DNA from: Candidatus Fusicatenibacter intestinigallinarum
GTDB lineage: Bacteria > Bacillota > Clostridia > Lachnospirales > Lachnospiraceae
Assembly: GCA_019119555.1 (NCBI GenBank)
Contig: DWWU01000012.1
Span: 46,964-110,963 of the forward strand
Length of the DNA: 64,000 nucleotides
Direction of reading: 5' to 3'
In this document: positions 24,097 to 32,792 of the stretch, in pieces
How the letters are laid out: each line of letters opens with the position of its first letter
Position numbering within the stretch: the first letter of the stretch is position 1
The notes under the pieces: generated by a model
Databases searched by the model: none
What the model was told of the DNA's origin: nothing
The model's input: the letters and a program-made list of their open reading frames with translations, nothing else
Program-made: the position numbers and the translations under genes

Positions 24097-24321
24097 TCAT
24101 GCAGCATCATACACAACGGAATCCACAGATACTCTCGCCAGGAGATCTCCGCAGGCCGGTTTCAGAAACGAGCAGATCACTCTTGTCCCGGAAGAAAGGT
24201 TTCCAAACTTATAGGCAAACGCTTTTTCCCCGTTCTCCGGCATGATAAACGCACCTTTTCTGCAGCACTCCAGCACCCCACCTTCACATTCGCTGAATCG
24301 CTCAAACTCCTGTACTCCCAT
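24097..24321 (-). CDS. Uncharacterised 74-aa protein
   Basis: The ATG at 24321 is chosen because GAAAGGAG lies nine bases before it. Sequence starts MGVQEFERFSECEGG and contains four Cys (SECEGG, ECCRKG, KPACGD), with a beta-rich second half, FAYKFGNLSSGTRVICSF. The Cys spacing is not a recognised zinc motif. It is the promoter-proximal gene of the block that runs through the acidic-tail proteins and the HerA-like ATPase. No function assigned. Confidence 0.6.
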   Translation of the reverse strand: MGVQEFERFSECEGGVLECCRKGAFIMPENGEKAFAYKFGNLSSGTRVICSFLKPACGDLLARVSVDSVVYDAA

Positions 24322-24432
24322 ATCTGTACACTCCTTTCGCATGAATCACAGATTTTCATTTGCAGGAAGAGTATATCATCCGGCAGAACAAATTTTTTTT
24401 CGGAACGCTCTGGAAAATTACGAATGATATGG

Positions 24433-24459
24433 AAAACCGGCGGCATTTCTGCCGCCGGT
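24433..24459 (-). terminator. Terminator-like hairpin after the kinase gene
   Basis: Perfect ACCGGCGGCA/TGCCGCCGGT stem with a 4-base loop, followed leftward by only four T. It probably separates the kinase/RyR operon from the block starting with the 74-aa gene. Confidence 0.55.
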
Positions 24460-24477
24460 AAATCCGGATCTTTTTCA

Positions 24478-24528
24478 GTCAAATGGACATGCAAGCATGT
24501 CCGCCTGGCTCGTTGTTCGCGGGAATAA
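24478..24528. repeat. Dispersed 50-bp repeat, copy 2
   Basis: Inverted relative to the copy at 20356-20405, with the same AACAACGAGCCAGGCG core and internal ACATGC/GCATGT palindrome. Confidence 0.7.
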
Positions 24529-24578
24529 ATTTTCGCACACAACTCACCCGGAATGATGTCTTCCGGCTCTGTCCCTTA

Positions 24579-24633
24579 AACCGTTGTCGTTCATACGGCC
24601 TGTACATTCACTGCGCAGATCCTGTGAACGGTT
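24579..24633. repeat. Degenerate long-form REP
   Basis: Outer AACCGTT/AACGGTT arms and an inner CGGCCTGTACATTCACT segment follow the layout of the long REP at 3334-3387. Confidence 0.45.
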
Positions 24634-24636
24634 CCC

Positions 24637-27375
24637 TTAAACCATAGTCAGATCCAGAACGGAATAGACAAGATCTCTGTCAATCTGTTTATAATCACGG
24701 TTCTGATACGAGTCAGTCACCGGGCGCATGATCTCCTTCAGCTGCTGCAGGAACTCCCGGAGGGCTTTTTCTTCCGCAGTTTCACGGACGTCCGGCTCCT
24801 GAAGAAACTTCTCCATATCGTCCACAGCCGTCTTCCAGTCATCGACCAGATGTCCGGCCTGCTCATCCCAGAAGTCTCCCATATATTCCGTGCATGCCAG
24901 GGCAGATGCATGCAGCCGCTCCAGCAGCGCCTCTGCTTTTCCGGCAGTCCGTTCTGTCCCTGTCTTTGGATCCCGAGAATTTTCCTCAAAGGTCTGCTCC
25001 AGCATCTGTCTGCGCGCCGGCCTCTGCCCCCGGTACCACTGATAAATCCGATAACTTGCAGTATCCAGAGGATCCAGCCCTTCGATCTCCTGCCGGGACA
25101 GAAGCTGCCAGTCTCTGTCCGGAAGCTTCTTTTCCGGACGGGACGCAGTCAGGAGGGGATGGCGCACTCTGCCCGGCATACTTAAATCTTTCCAGTTATT
25201 TCCTCCCCGGTAAGCGTAACAGGCAAACTCACCGACGGGAACAGGAACATTTCCTGTGGTGAGCATATGCGCGGTCCACGAAAGATGTTCCAGCCATCCC
25301 AGTTTTTCCACTGTCTGCGCATCTGAAATTTTCTCAAAATACGCGCGGAATCTTCCCGGCCGGTCTCTGTCCACGCCAATGCTCGCCATCTTGTATATCC
25401 CGTGAAGTGCCGCCCGCTCGGAGGACATCCTGCTGTAAATATTGTTCCGGTATTCCTGCTCCAGCTGCTCCATATCCAGCGTCTCCTGCTGTCTCAGCCA
25501 GCCGCGGTAGTAAGCGTGGGCCATCAGCCCCATTTTATAGACCTGTTCCTCATACATCTTTTCGCTGTACACTTCGCTGAAACAGGAAACGCTGATCGGA
25601 TGCCACTGAAGAATCTCCTCTGAGTTCTCTCTCCCGGCTTCCTGTGTCCCGGTTTCCTCCTGCATCTGCATGTCCAGTTCTTCCGTCTGGAGGTAAGCAG
25701 CACATACCTTCTGCATGTTTTTCCCTTCGACGCCGCAGTCCGCCTGTGCCAAACCAAACATTTTACAGATCTCCCGCGGATTCATTTTCTCATCCAGGAA
25801 AATAAAATACCTGTATCCCTCCGCGATAAGCTGTCCGGCCGGCATTTTTTCCATCGGATCCGTCCGGATATGAAGATATGCCAGAGGACGCGCAACCAGC
25901 GATTCGTACGTCTTTGCGGAACATAGCCGTCCGTTTATCTCCCAGACCACCGCTCTTTTCAGTGCAGCGTTCCGTTCCTCCGAGGTATAATCGTTCCAGA
26001 ATTCTTCCGCGTCCTCCGATACCAGGCTGACCTCCAGCCTTGTATTCAGCATCTGTCCGATTGAGATCAGTGCGGACAGAAAACCGTTCCGCATCATATG
26101 GCTTCCACAGAGCGCCGCTTTTATCACTCTGCTTTCATGCCCTTTCTCTCCTGAAAGGATAATGTCGGAATAAGAAAACAGCGGATGCTTCTGCAACATA
26201 TTATAGGCTGCAAAGGTGGAATTGGCCTCCGCGATTTTTCTCTGGGAAACGTAGGTCTCATAACTCATGTCCTCAGCAAACGCATTCAGACGTTCCAGCA
26301 CACGGGCGCACGACGGGACGCCCCTCTGATACCGCTCATCCTGGGGCGAAAGCATATCCCCCAGAAGCACCGTCAGCTTCCGGGCCATCTTCGGCCGGAT
26401 CCCGAAGGTATCCGCCAAAGCCTCCGCTGTTTTCTCACCGCCGGAAGCTTCCAGACCCTTCCGCTCCTCCCCGGAAGGAACGTGTCCCAGCAGGATCTTG
26501 AAAAACAATACGCCCAGACTGTAAACCGCAACGCTTTCCTCCAGATAATCCTTTTTGATATCATCAAAGCGGTTTCTGAGAAGACTTTTTTCCAGCGAAA
26601 GAATCTCGCCGGACGCATACTCCGGATGATAAAAAATATTCCCTTCTGCCTGATGAAGATTGTCCAGATCGTTCAGATCAATAATGCTGTCCATATCAAA
26701 CATCCGCAGCTGATATCTTGATTTTGTCTGCAGTATCATCAAGAAGTTCTCTTCACACAGATCCAGAAAGAGATATCCGTTTTCTTCCAGAATCGAAAGG
26801 ACGTCGGCCAGGTACTGACAGAGAAAAATTTTTTCCTTCAGCGTCCGGAATTTCCCGGCCTGCTCCGCCATGGACACTCCGTTGTGATAATCGCTGACAA
26901 TATAGCAGGTATCCCCGTAGACCGCCAGAGCCTGGGGTTCCACCACAATCTCCAGAAACTGTGCCTCGGAATAAAATTTTTTCTGCCAGAGATAACTTCG
27001 GAGAAACTGCCTGCACCGTTGTGCAAACTCCTGGTTCTGCACTCTGGTCATCCTGGGAATCCGAAGCTTCTGTTCCCGGTCCTGACTTCTCCCGATCGCC
27101 CAGACATTTCTTCTGCTGCATGGATAAAACTCTTTGACGATCACCTTCCGCCCATTCTCAGAGAGCGTCCCCTCATATACCATACAGGTCGCTCCCTGAT
27201 CAGACAGCAGCTTATCCACACAGATCCGGATTTCTTTTTGCTCCTCCTGTGCTGTCCATTCTTCCGGAAAGCCAAAATCAGAACAACGGATCTTCTCCCG
27301 GATCTCGTCCGGATTCACTGCATAAAACAGATATTCTCCCGGCTGCATGGGAATCCGTTCCTGTCGGTCGCTCAT
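24637..27375 (-). CDS. Protein kinase-like protein with C-terminal RyR-like domain
   Basis: 912 aa. The N-terminal half is a Hanks-type kinase fold: VIVKEFYP with Lys81, a degenerate catalytic loop YLFLDLCEEN (Asp205, Asn210; the usual HRD reads FLD), and FDMDS in place of DFG (Asp227). The three core catalytic residues are therefore kept although motifs are atypical. Residues 400-570 look like a decayed Rossmann unit. A RyR-like domain follows (about 610-760) with WLEHLSW and AYYRGW motifs. RyR domains occur in bacterial conflict systems and probably bind a ligand. The architecture overlaps the Rossmann-RyR protein two genes upstream. Its antagonist may be the PP2C at 18.5 kb. Confidence 0.72.
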   Translation of the reverse strand: MSDRQERIPMQPGEYLFYAVNPDEIREKIRCSDFGFPEEWTAQEEQKEIRICVDKLLSDQGATCMVYEGTLSENGRKVIVKEFYPCSRRNVWAIGRSQDREQKLRIPRMTRVQNQEFAQRCRQFLRSYLWQKKFYSEAQFLEIVVEPQALAVYGDTCYIVSDYHNGVSMAEQAGKFRTLKEKIFLCQYLADVLSILEENGYLFLDLCEENFLMILQTKSRYQLRMFDMDSIIDLNDLDNLHQAEGNIFYHPEYASGEILSLEKSLLRNRFDDIKKDYLEESVAVYSLGVLFFKILLGHVPSGEERKGLEASGGEKTAEALADTFGIRPKMARKLTVLLGDMLSPQDERYQRGVPSCARVLERLNAFAEDMSYETYVSQRKIAEANSTFAAYNMLQKHPLFSYSDIILSGEKGHESRVIKAALCGSHMMRNGFLSALISIGQMLNTRLEVSLVSEDAEEFWNDYTSEERNAALKRAVVWEINGRLCSAKTYESLVARPLAYLHIRTDPMEKMPAGQLIAEGYRYFIFLDEKMNPREICKMFGLAQADCGVEGKNMQKVCAAYLQTEELDMQMQEETGTQEAGRENSEEILQWHPISVSCFSEVYSEKMYEEQVYKMGLMAHAYYRGWLRQQETLDMEQLEQEYRNNIYSRMSSERAALHGIYKMASIGVDRDRPGRFRAYFEKISDAQTVEKLGWLEHLSWTAHMLTTGNVPVPVGEFACYAYRGGNNWKDLSMPGRVRHPLLTASRPEKKLPDRDWQLLSRQEIEGLDPLDTASYRIYQWYRGQRPARRQMLEQTFEENSRDPKTGTERTAGKAEALLERLHASALACTEYMGDFWDEQAGHLVDDWKTAVDDMEKFLQEPDVRETAEEKALREFLQQLKEIMRPVTDSYQNRDYKQIDRDLVYSVLDLTMV

Positions 27376-27409
27376 AACTCTTTCTTTTCTCCTTCCTTTT
27401 CGCTTTTTT

Positions 27410-27436
27410 GTGACAGTTCAGCGGGCTGAACTTTTA
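27410..27436. repeat. REP-like palindrome, short form
   Basis: GTGACAGTTCAGC-GG-GCTGAACTTTTAC, with one mismatch between the arms. It overlaps the 3' end of the 712-aa gene. Confidence 0.75.
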
Positions 27437-29556
27437 CCACCTTTTTTCACCGTTTCCTTATAAAGGATCCGCAGGGTATCGCACATATCGCTCACGTCGC
27501 AGGACGCCAACAGAAACATCAGCAGACAATCCAGCGGATATCCCAGGTACAATCCGTCAAACCGGAACTCTCCCATATTTCGTTCCACATATCCCCGGAA
27601 ATTTCTGATAAAGCGTTCTTCTCTGAGGCCAATCGCCTGACAGTTCTTTTTGATATAGACAAGGAACAGCAGCGCCAGAACAACGTTTCTCTGCCTGTGC
27701 TGCGGCAGTCCCGAAAACCACCGGGCGTCCCCCTGCACCATAGATTCCCTGATCCAGTCGCAGGCGACAGCCTCGGTATCCAGACCGATTTTCCCGCCAA
27801 GTTCTGTATCAAGCCCGGACGCGATCTCGAAATCCCTGGCGCTGTACATATATTCGGCAAACAGCCGCCACGGCGTCATCTGTTTCTTCAGTTCTCCCAT
27901 ATCCGGCGCCGGCGGAGTCACAAGCTGAAGGTTTTCATCAAACATCTCCATTCGTCCGGTCATCCGGTTTCCCATATTGCTGACTCTCAGAATCCAGTCC
28001 GCCTTCGGCTCCATCCGGGTCACGGAATTCGTATCTTCGAAGACATAGTTTCCCCGTTTCTTCTCGCAGCTGACATGTTCCCGGTCAATGGACGTCACAT
28101 CCAGATATGCTGTGACTGTCGTATGCAGCTCATACTTCCGGTCCAGTCCATCCGACGGGACAAACCGGAAACCCTTGTATTCCAGACACAGATCCTCCGG
28201 AATTTTTTCTCCTGCGAGGACCTCCATCATAACAAAGCCCTTCCCCTCCGGATCCTCTGTCCATTTGGGTTTCGTCCAAAGTTTGCTGTCTTTGCTGGGA
28301 TCGATATTTGTGATGACGTCTGTATGGACATTCCTGACCACCGGGTTCCCGTTCCTCAGGAAATTTCCGGCCACAATCTCAAGCGGTACGTTCTTCGGCA
28401 GCGATTTCGTTTTCGGCGGCGCCTGTTTTTTGTTTTCTTCTGAAGGCAGAACGTGAACCGCAACCGAAACATAATCCTCCCGGGGAAGTACCACATCCTT
28501 ATTGATTTCATAGATACAGTTTTTACCAAAAAATCTTGTCCCTGCCGGGATTTTCTGCTCCTTCTTTTCCGCGTCTTCTCCTGCCTTTCTGTACCATATG
28601 GTAATCGGAAGGCTGAGGGCTTCTCTGTGTTTCTGCTTGGTTCTCTTAACCTCTTCGACCTGAAGCACTTTCAGATAATCGTCCGTTTCATCCTGATACA
28701 GGTCGTAAACCTCCTGGAAAAGCTTTTCATAGGCTTCTGCCCGGTCTCTTCCCAGAGGACGTTCCAGAGATTTATACCAGACCAGAAGCTCTGCGATTTC
28801 AGGATAATCTTCGACACGGAATGCTCTCCCTGTCTCCTCCAGTTCTTTCAGCTTTTCATCACTCTTCTCCGCAATATAAACCGTCCCTTCTTCCTCAGGA
28901 ATCTCTGTCGCCTGTCCGGCGTCCGGAAGCTTCTCATAACAGGATTTCAGTTCATACAGAATCTCAAGAGTTCCCATACCCTGGAGCTGCTCGTGAATCT
29001 GAACCGCCTGGCGCAGCAGATATTCGTCCGCAGAATAGCAGCACAGCTGATCTCTTTTCAGAACTCTGACCAGAAAAACATCGATTTCGTACAGATCCAG
29101 ATCCAGGATCGGCGCAAGAAAGGTCAGGAAAAAGCTTTCCTGCAGTTCCAGCAGATTGTCCCTGATTTTCTCTCTGGGAAACTCCGCCGTCAACTTCTCT
29201 CTCAGTGCTTTGTCCGGGAGATCTTCCACCTTCTGTATCAGAGCATCACACAGGCTCTCCAGCGCCTCTTCCGACGCTTCGGACAGCTTCTGGCCTCTCT
29301 CCCGCTCCTCGTACAGAAGTTCCAGCGCTCTGTCGTCACCGTGATAAAACATGTTATTTTTCAGTGTATTGATCACATATCTGTATGTAGGAAAGCTTTT
29401 CCATGTCCGGAGATACCGGTTCAGCCTGTCATTCAGGGCTTTTCCCTGAAAAACAAAATCATCGACCGTCAGAGTCTGCCCCAGCGCCTCTGTTCTGGTC
29501 TGAATCTCCTGAAGGCCTTCTGTCCTCCCATCATGAATCCCTTTCGAAATTTCCAT
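27418..29556 (-). CDS. Uncharacterised 712-aa protein
   Basis: I recognise no family. Residues 1-250 are helical and charged. A DYPEIAELLVWYKSLERPLGR segment opens a middle region that includes a beta-rich domain (about 320-520: YRKAGEDAEKKEQKIPAGT, FVMMEVLAGEKIPEDL). The C-terminal 180 residues are helical with SARDFEIASG and a VLALLFLVYIKKN hydrophobic helix that is probably buried rather than membrane. Its C-terminal codons overlap a REP palindrome. It is always read with its RyR-bearing neighbours: 42 bases after the kinase-RyR start and 24 bases before the Rossmann-RyR stop. The GAGGAGG site at the ATG is strong. Confidence 0.68.
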   Translation of the reverse strand: MEISKGIHDGRTEGLQEIQTRTEALGQTLTVDDFVFQGKALNDRLNRYLRTWKSFPTYRYVINTLKNNMFYHGDDRALELLYEERERGQKLSEASEEALESLCDALIQKVEDLPDKALREKLTAEFPREKIRDNLLELQESFFLTFLAPILDLDLYEIDVFLVRVLKRDQLCCYSADEYLLRQAVQIHEQLQGMGTLEILYELKSCYEKLPDAGQATEIPEEEGTVYIAEKSDEKLKELEETGRAFRVEDYPEIAELLVWYKSLERPLGRDRAEAYEKLFQEVYDLYQDETDDYLKVLQVEEVKRTKQKHREALSLPITIWYRKAGEDAEKKEQKIPAGTRFFGKNCIYEINKDVVLPREDYVSVAVHVLPSEENKKQAPPKTKSLPKNVPLEIVAGNFLRNGNPVVRNVHTDVITNIDPSKDSKLWTKPKWTEDPEGKGFVMMEVLAGEKIPEDLCLEYKGFRFVPSDGLDRKYELHTTVTAYLDVTSIDREHVSCEKKRGNYVFEDTNSVTRMEPKADWILRVSNMGNRMTGRMEMFDENLQLVTPPAPDMGELKKQMTPWRLFAEYMYSARDFEIASGLDTELGGKIGLDTEAVACDWIRESMVQGDARWFSGLPQHRQRNVVLALLFLVYIKKNCQAIGLREERFIRNFRGYVERNMGEFRFDGLYLGYPLDCLLMFLLASCDVSDMCDTLRILYKETVKKGGKSSAR

Positions 29557-29580
29557 ATCATTTCCTCCTCACTGGCTCCG

Positions 29581-32223
29581 TCACATCAACTCGTGCTCCG
29601 GTTCTTCCAGCTCCTTTTGCAGTTCTTTTTCCGGCTCCTTTTCCAGCCATGCAAGCCGGAGAATATCCCTCGTCGCAGTCAGATTGCTGATATCGATCCC
29701 CTTCTCCTCTTCCTTCAGCCGGTCAAACTCCCGGAGCATCGGATGAAGCCGGGCGATATGCAGCTGATGTTTTGTGCAGCCGGCGCCCCGGTAAATCTCT
29801 ATCTGGCCGTCATCGGCAGGCAGCCATCCGCGGGCGAACATATACCGAGTCCATCGCAGATGCTCCCATCTGGCCAGCTGATCCGTGGAATAGTTTGACT
29901 TTGCGCCCAACGCACTGAGCTCCTCTCCGAATTCCTGCAGCGTCTCTCTGCTGTAGTATGCATCACCGTCCAGGATATTCCAGGGCTTTTTCACTAGTCT
30001 GCGGTGAGCTCTGAACATATGGAACAGCCGGTACGGAAGGCTCAGAGCGACGGAAAGCGACGAATCCATATTATACTGGCTGCCATAATAGCTGCGGAAA
30101 GCCTCGGCCGCTCCCTGATCCTGTTCGCCCTGCCCGTCGTCCGCATACGAATGAGACGTTCCCGGCGGCACAGCGCAGTACTGCATGTGCGTACACAGAG
30201 CAAGCTTTTCCAGAATACCTCCGTCCAGATTCTCCCAGGAATACCGTTCATCAAGGGAACCAAAAGAAATCAGGGCGTAATTGTTGTGCCATGCGTCCCC
30301 CTGACGGATATTGCTGATCACCATATGACGGCTCAGATTCGCCACATCCGGGTTTTTACAGCGGAACGCCACCGGCGGCAGAGAGTACAGCCTGCTTCTG
30401 GTCTCTTCGATTTCCTTATTGCCAGCATTCTCTTTCAGGACAAGATTTCTGATCAGCTGCTGCCGGATCCGGATCGCCAGTTCAAGATTTCTCTCATCGC
30501 TTCCTTCTGAGACTGCGAAATACAGATAATCTCCCTTAGAGGACAGAGTTCTGACTGTATCTTCCAGATCCGGTGAGTCGAAGGAAGCAATCGGAACGTC
30601 TTTTATTTCATTGGCAGCCGGGTGCTCTGCCCTGACCATTCCCGGACATTTGGCCTTCAGCCGCCCGATTACCGTTTCCGGATCCGGACACAGAACTGAG
30701 ATTTTTGTCCGGACGGTTTCACTGGAAAACGTCATGATCCAGGAGGCCTCGCGGACCAGCCACTCAGCACACAGATCCGACCCCACAACCACAAAATGCA
30801 GTGTCGGAACAGCGACCGAATGGCTGTTTTTTCCGCCGACGGGCAGGTGATAAAAAAGCGGATGGTGGCTGAGCAGATACTGTGCCGCAGACTTGTCATC
30901 ATCGATCAGGTGGATTCTGGCGACATGACCCTCCATATAATTCTGTGCAGTATCGATCAGTGCACCGTAGATTTCCTCCTCACATCGGATGAAAATTTCC
31001 AGATGCCTCAGAAGCTCATACGCCTTCTTTGCCCGGATCACCTCCAGCAGCTTCAGGGCATCCAGAAAATTCTGATGGGTGTCGTCGCTGAAAAACAGGT
31101 ATCTTTTCTCTGGAAACGACAGTACCTGTCCGAAATCATCCGGACGATATTCCTGCCTGCTCCAGGTCCAGCATGGCATTGTCTTAAGACAAAATTCTGT
31201 ATATTCATTGTCACAGTTCGTAATACACAGTCCGGTCTTGTCGCTGGACGCCTCTTTTGCGTGGTAAGTAAGAGACCGTTCCGCAAAAAGACGGTATTCC
31301 TCCAACGCATCCGGATAAGAATAACTGATACTCGTTTCCAGATAGCGGAGCGCCTCTTTCTCCCGGATTCTGCCGACATATGGAGGATACAGACTGCAGC
31401 GGTAAAGAATATAGTTTGCTTTTCCAAGCAGAAAAGAATCCTCCAGAAAAGGAATATCCAGCACCCCTCTGGCCTTCTCGAAACAGGTTCTGTCTGCGGC
31501 TTCGCTCAACGTGATTCTGCCGAATTCCTCTTCAATGGAAGCAAGACTCTTCTTCGCATTTTCCGCAGCCTTTTTCCGCAGCTCCTCCTGTATGTTCCTG
31601 TCCTTTTCCTTTTCATCCGAAGAAGATGGATAAACGATCTGCTTCAGGGCAAACAGTTCTGCCGTGTCTTTCTTCTGCTCGAAACAGGTCAGCGTAAGAC
31701 CTGTCAGTGTGAAACAGGTCAGACAGGCCTCCAGGGAAATCCTCTTCGCGGTCTGCAGCCGCTTCAGAACGGATGCGTCATGGTCTGCCGTTTTCCGGAT
31801 CAACGCCTCCATTCGCTTCGAAAGATTTTCCTTCTCTTTCGGTGAAGTCTCCTTCAGCAGATTGCTCCAGCGCTCTGTAATCTCCCGCCGGTAGGGACTG
31901 CTCTCCCAGGTAGCGTATTCACGGGTGGGATTTGCCCTTCTGTCCAGCAGCAGTTTGGCAATCTCCTGGTATCTCCTGGCTGCGTTATTCCCGGAAAATA
32001 CCCGCCAGATAGTTTTTCGCTGTTCTGTTATACGAATATTTTCCGAATTTTCTTTCAGAACATCCTCTGCGGTCGCTCTGCATTTTACAAGCGTATAAAT
32101 CTGCTTCGGAAAAATTTCCAGGGCAAATCCCTCGATTGTCTCGATCTTTTTTCTCACCGGGCTGTTCTCCGGAAACGCCTGCTGAATTTCCTGGCTGAAC
32201 TCCTGCAACGTAATCTGTGCCAT
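29581..32223 (-). CDS. Rossmann-fold protein with C-terminal RyR-like domain
   Basis: 880 aa. Residues 1-330 are helical with repeat-like features. Residues 370-640 hold two alpha/beta segments: YLLSHHPLFYHLPVGG, then LHFVVVGSDLCAEWLVREA (about 475-493), which resembles the nucleotide-binding turn of TrkA-N-type Rossmann domains with Gly481. The C-terminal RyR-like domain (about 740-860) carries RWEHLRWTRYMFARGW (Trp786 onward) and ends in a Glu/Lys tail. It shares the Rossmann-then-RyR order with the kinase-RyR protein. It is the first gene of this operon, with a strong promoter at 32517-32545 and a giant hairpin in its leader. Confidence 0.7.
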   Translation of the reverse strand: MAQITLQEFSQEIQQAFPENSPVRKKIETIEGFALEIFPKQIYTLVKCRATAEDVLKENSENIRITEQRKTIWRVFSGNNAARRYQEIAKLLLDRRANPTREYATWESSPYRREITERWSNLLKETSPKEKENLSKRMEALIRKTADHDASVLKRLQTAKRISLEACLTCFTLTGLTLTCFEQKKDTAELFALKQIVYPSSSDEKEKDRNIQEELRKKAAENAKKSLASIEEEFGRITLSEAADRTCFEKARGVLDIPFLEDSFLLGKANYILYRCSLYPPYVGRIREKEALRYLETSISYSYPDALEEYRLFAERSLTYHAKEASSDKTGLCITNCDNEYTEFCLKTMPCWTWSRQEYRPDDFGQVLSFPEKRYLFFSDDTHQNFLDALKLLEVIRAKKAYELLRHLEIFIRCEEEIYGALIDTAQNYMEGHVARIHLIDDDKSAAQYLLSHHPLFYHLPVGGKNSHSVAVPTLHFVVVGSDLCAEWLVREASWIMTFSSETVRTKISVLCPDPETVIGRLKAKCPGMVRAEHPAANEIKDVPIASFDSPDLEDTVRTLSSKGDYLYFAVSEGSDERNLELAIRIRQQLIRNLVLKENAGNKEIEETRSRLYSLPPVAFRCKNPDVANLSRHMVISNIRQGDAWHNNYALISFGSLDERYSWENLDGGILEKLALCTHMQYCAVPPGTSHSYADDGQGEQDQGAAEAFRSYYGSQYNMDSSLSVALSLPYRLFHMFRAHRRLVKKPWNILDGDAYYSRETLQEFGEELSALGAKSNYSTDQLARWEHLRWTRYMFARGWLPADDGQIEIYRGAGCTKHQLHIARLHPMLREFDRLKEEEKGIDISNLTATRDILRLAWLEKEPEKELQKELEEPEHELM

Positions 32224-32283
32224 ACAAACTGCTCCTTTCCGCTGAAAAACTGCCGAAATAACTTTACCAGATCATCTGTCTTC

Positions 32284-32448
32284 CTAGTATAAGCCGCGAT
32301 AAATAACCATATGTTTCGCTGGTCTGCTTTCCCGATAGCACAGTTGTAAAAACCTCAGCGTAGCCCGCTACGCCTGCGTTTTTACAACTGTACTCTCGAA
32401 AAAGCATCCTCACCGAAACAATAAGGTATTTATCGCGGCTTATACTAG
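32284..32448. repeat. Giant imperfect hairpin element (MITE-like)
   Basis: 165 bases fold almost end to end. Perfect 22-bp terminal arms start CTAGTATAAGCCGCG. Inner arms contain CAGTTGTAAAAAC and the apex GCGTAGC-CC-GCTACGC, with scattered mismatches between. The internal 88 bases (32322-32409) are related to 43488-43575 in inverted orientation. It lies between the promoter and first gene of the RyR operon, so it would be transcribed as leader RNA. Confidence 0.8.
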
Positions 32449-32516
32449 CTGTCAACTCAAAAATCAGTGAAAGAGTCTGTTTCGCATTTCGGTTTCATTT
32501 CTTGTTTCATATAAAT

Positions 32517-32545
32517 ATTTTATTGTTTCCATTATAGTTTGTCAA
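32517..32545 (-). promoter_or_regulatory. Strong sigma-A promoter of the RyR operon
   Basis: On the minus strand: -35 TTGACA (32540-32545), a 17-base spacer, and -10 TAAAAT (32517-32522). Transcription from about 32510 would pass through the giant hairpin before the ATG at 32223. Confidence 0.78.
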
Positions 32546-32574
32546 GCTGTAATTCACTTTTATTCCGGATTTTT

Positions 32575-32614
32575 ATTACAGTTCAGCCAGGTCCGTGCAT
32601 TTACTGCACGGACC
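32575..32614. repeat. REP-like palindrome, half long form
   Basis: The left part reads TTACAGTTCAGCCAGG as in the family, and the apex stem GGTCCGTGCA/TGCACGGACC is perfect. The outer right arm is missing. Confidence 0.65.
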
Positions 32615-32792
32615 ATATGAAAAAATCACCAGATATTGAAACAGTTTCCGCGTCCGGTTTCGGAACTTAGCTTTTTATTTTTCAAAAGAAACAGTTTAAT
32701 GTACCTAAAGGAACTCATTCACCGGCACAGCATTCAGCAAATTTCCGAGTGCTGTGTCCGCCACGCAGAAAAATCTGCAGAAAGGAAATGCC

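Larger units (their letters stand above)
24322..24636. other. Intergenic region with terminator, 50-bp repeat and long REP
   Basis: Between the kinase gene stop and the 74-aa gene. It contains a decayed long-form REP (24579-24633), the second copy of the dispersed 50-bp repeat (24478-24528) and a GC-rich terminator-like hairpin (24433-24459). TATACT near 24370 could be a minus-strand -10, but no matching -35 is seen. Confidence 0.55.
32224..32792. other. Divergent control region between the two halves of the island
   Basis: 569 bases separate the leftward RyR operon from the rightward lipoprotein operon. From left: giant imperfect hairpin (32284-32448), strong minus-strand promoter (32517-32545), partial long-form REP (32575-32614), and a further stem GGCACAGCATTC/GAGTGCTGTG near 32724-32758 in the leader of the rightward operon. 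A rightward promoter is not clear; TTTAAT near 32695 is a weak -10 candidate. No gene seen. Confidence 0.65.

Noticed and set aside
28453..29898. 481-codon open frame on the + strand
   Set aside because: Antisense to the 712-aa gene, with Phe/Leu/Gln-rich nonsense typical of reverse-complement reading.
32284..32448. Integron attC site
   Set aside because: The hairpin resembles an attC in size, but no integrase or cassette array is present and the core lacks recognisable attC boxes.
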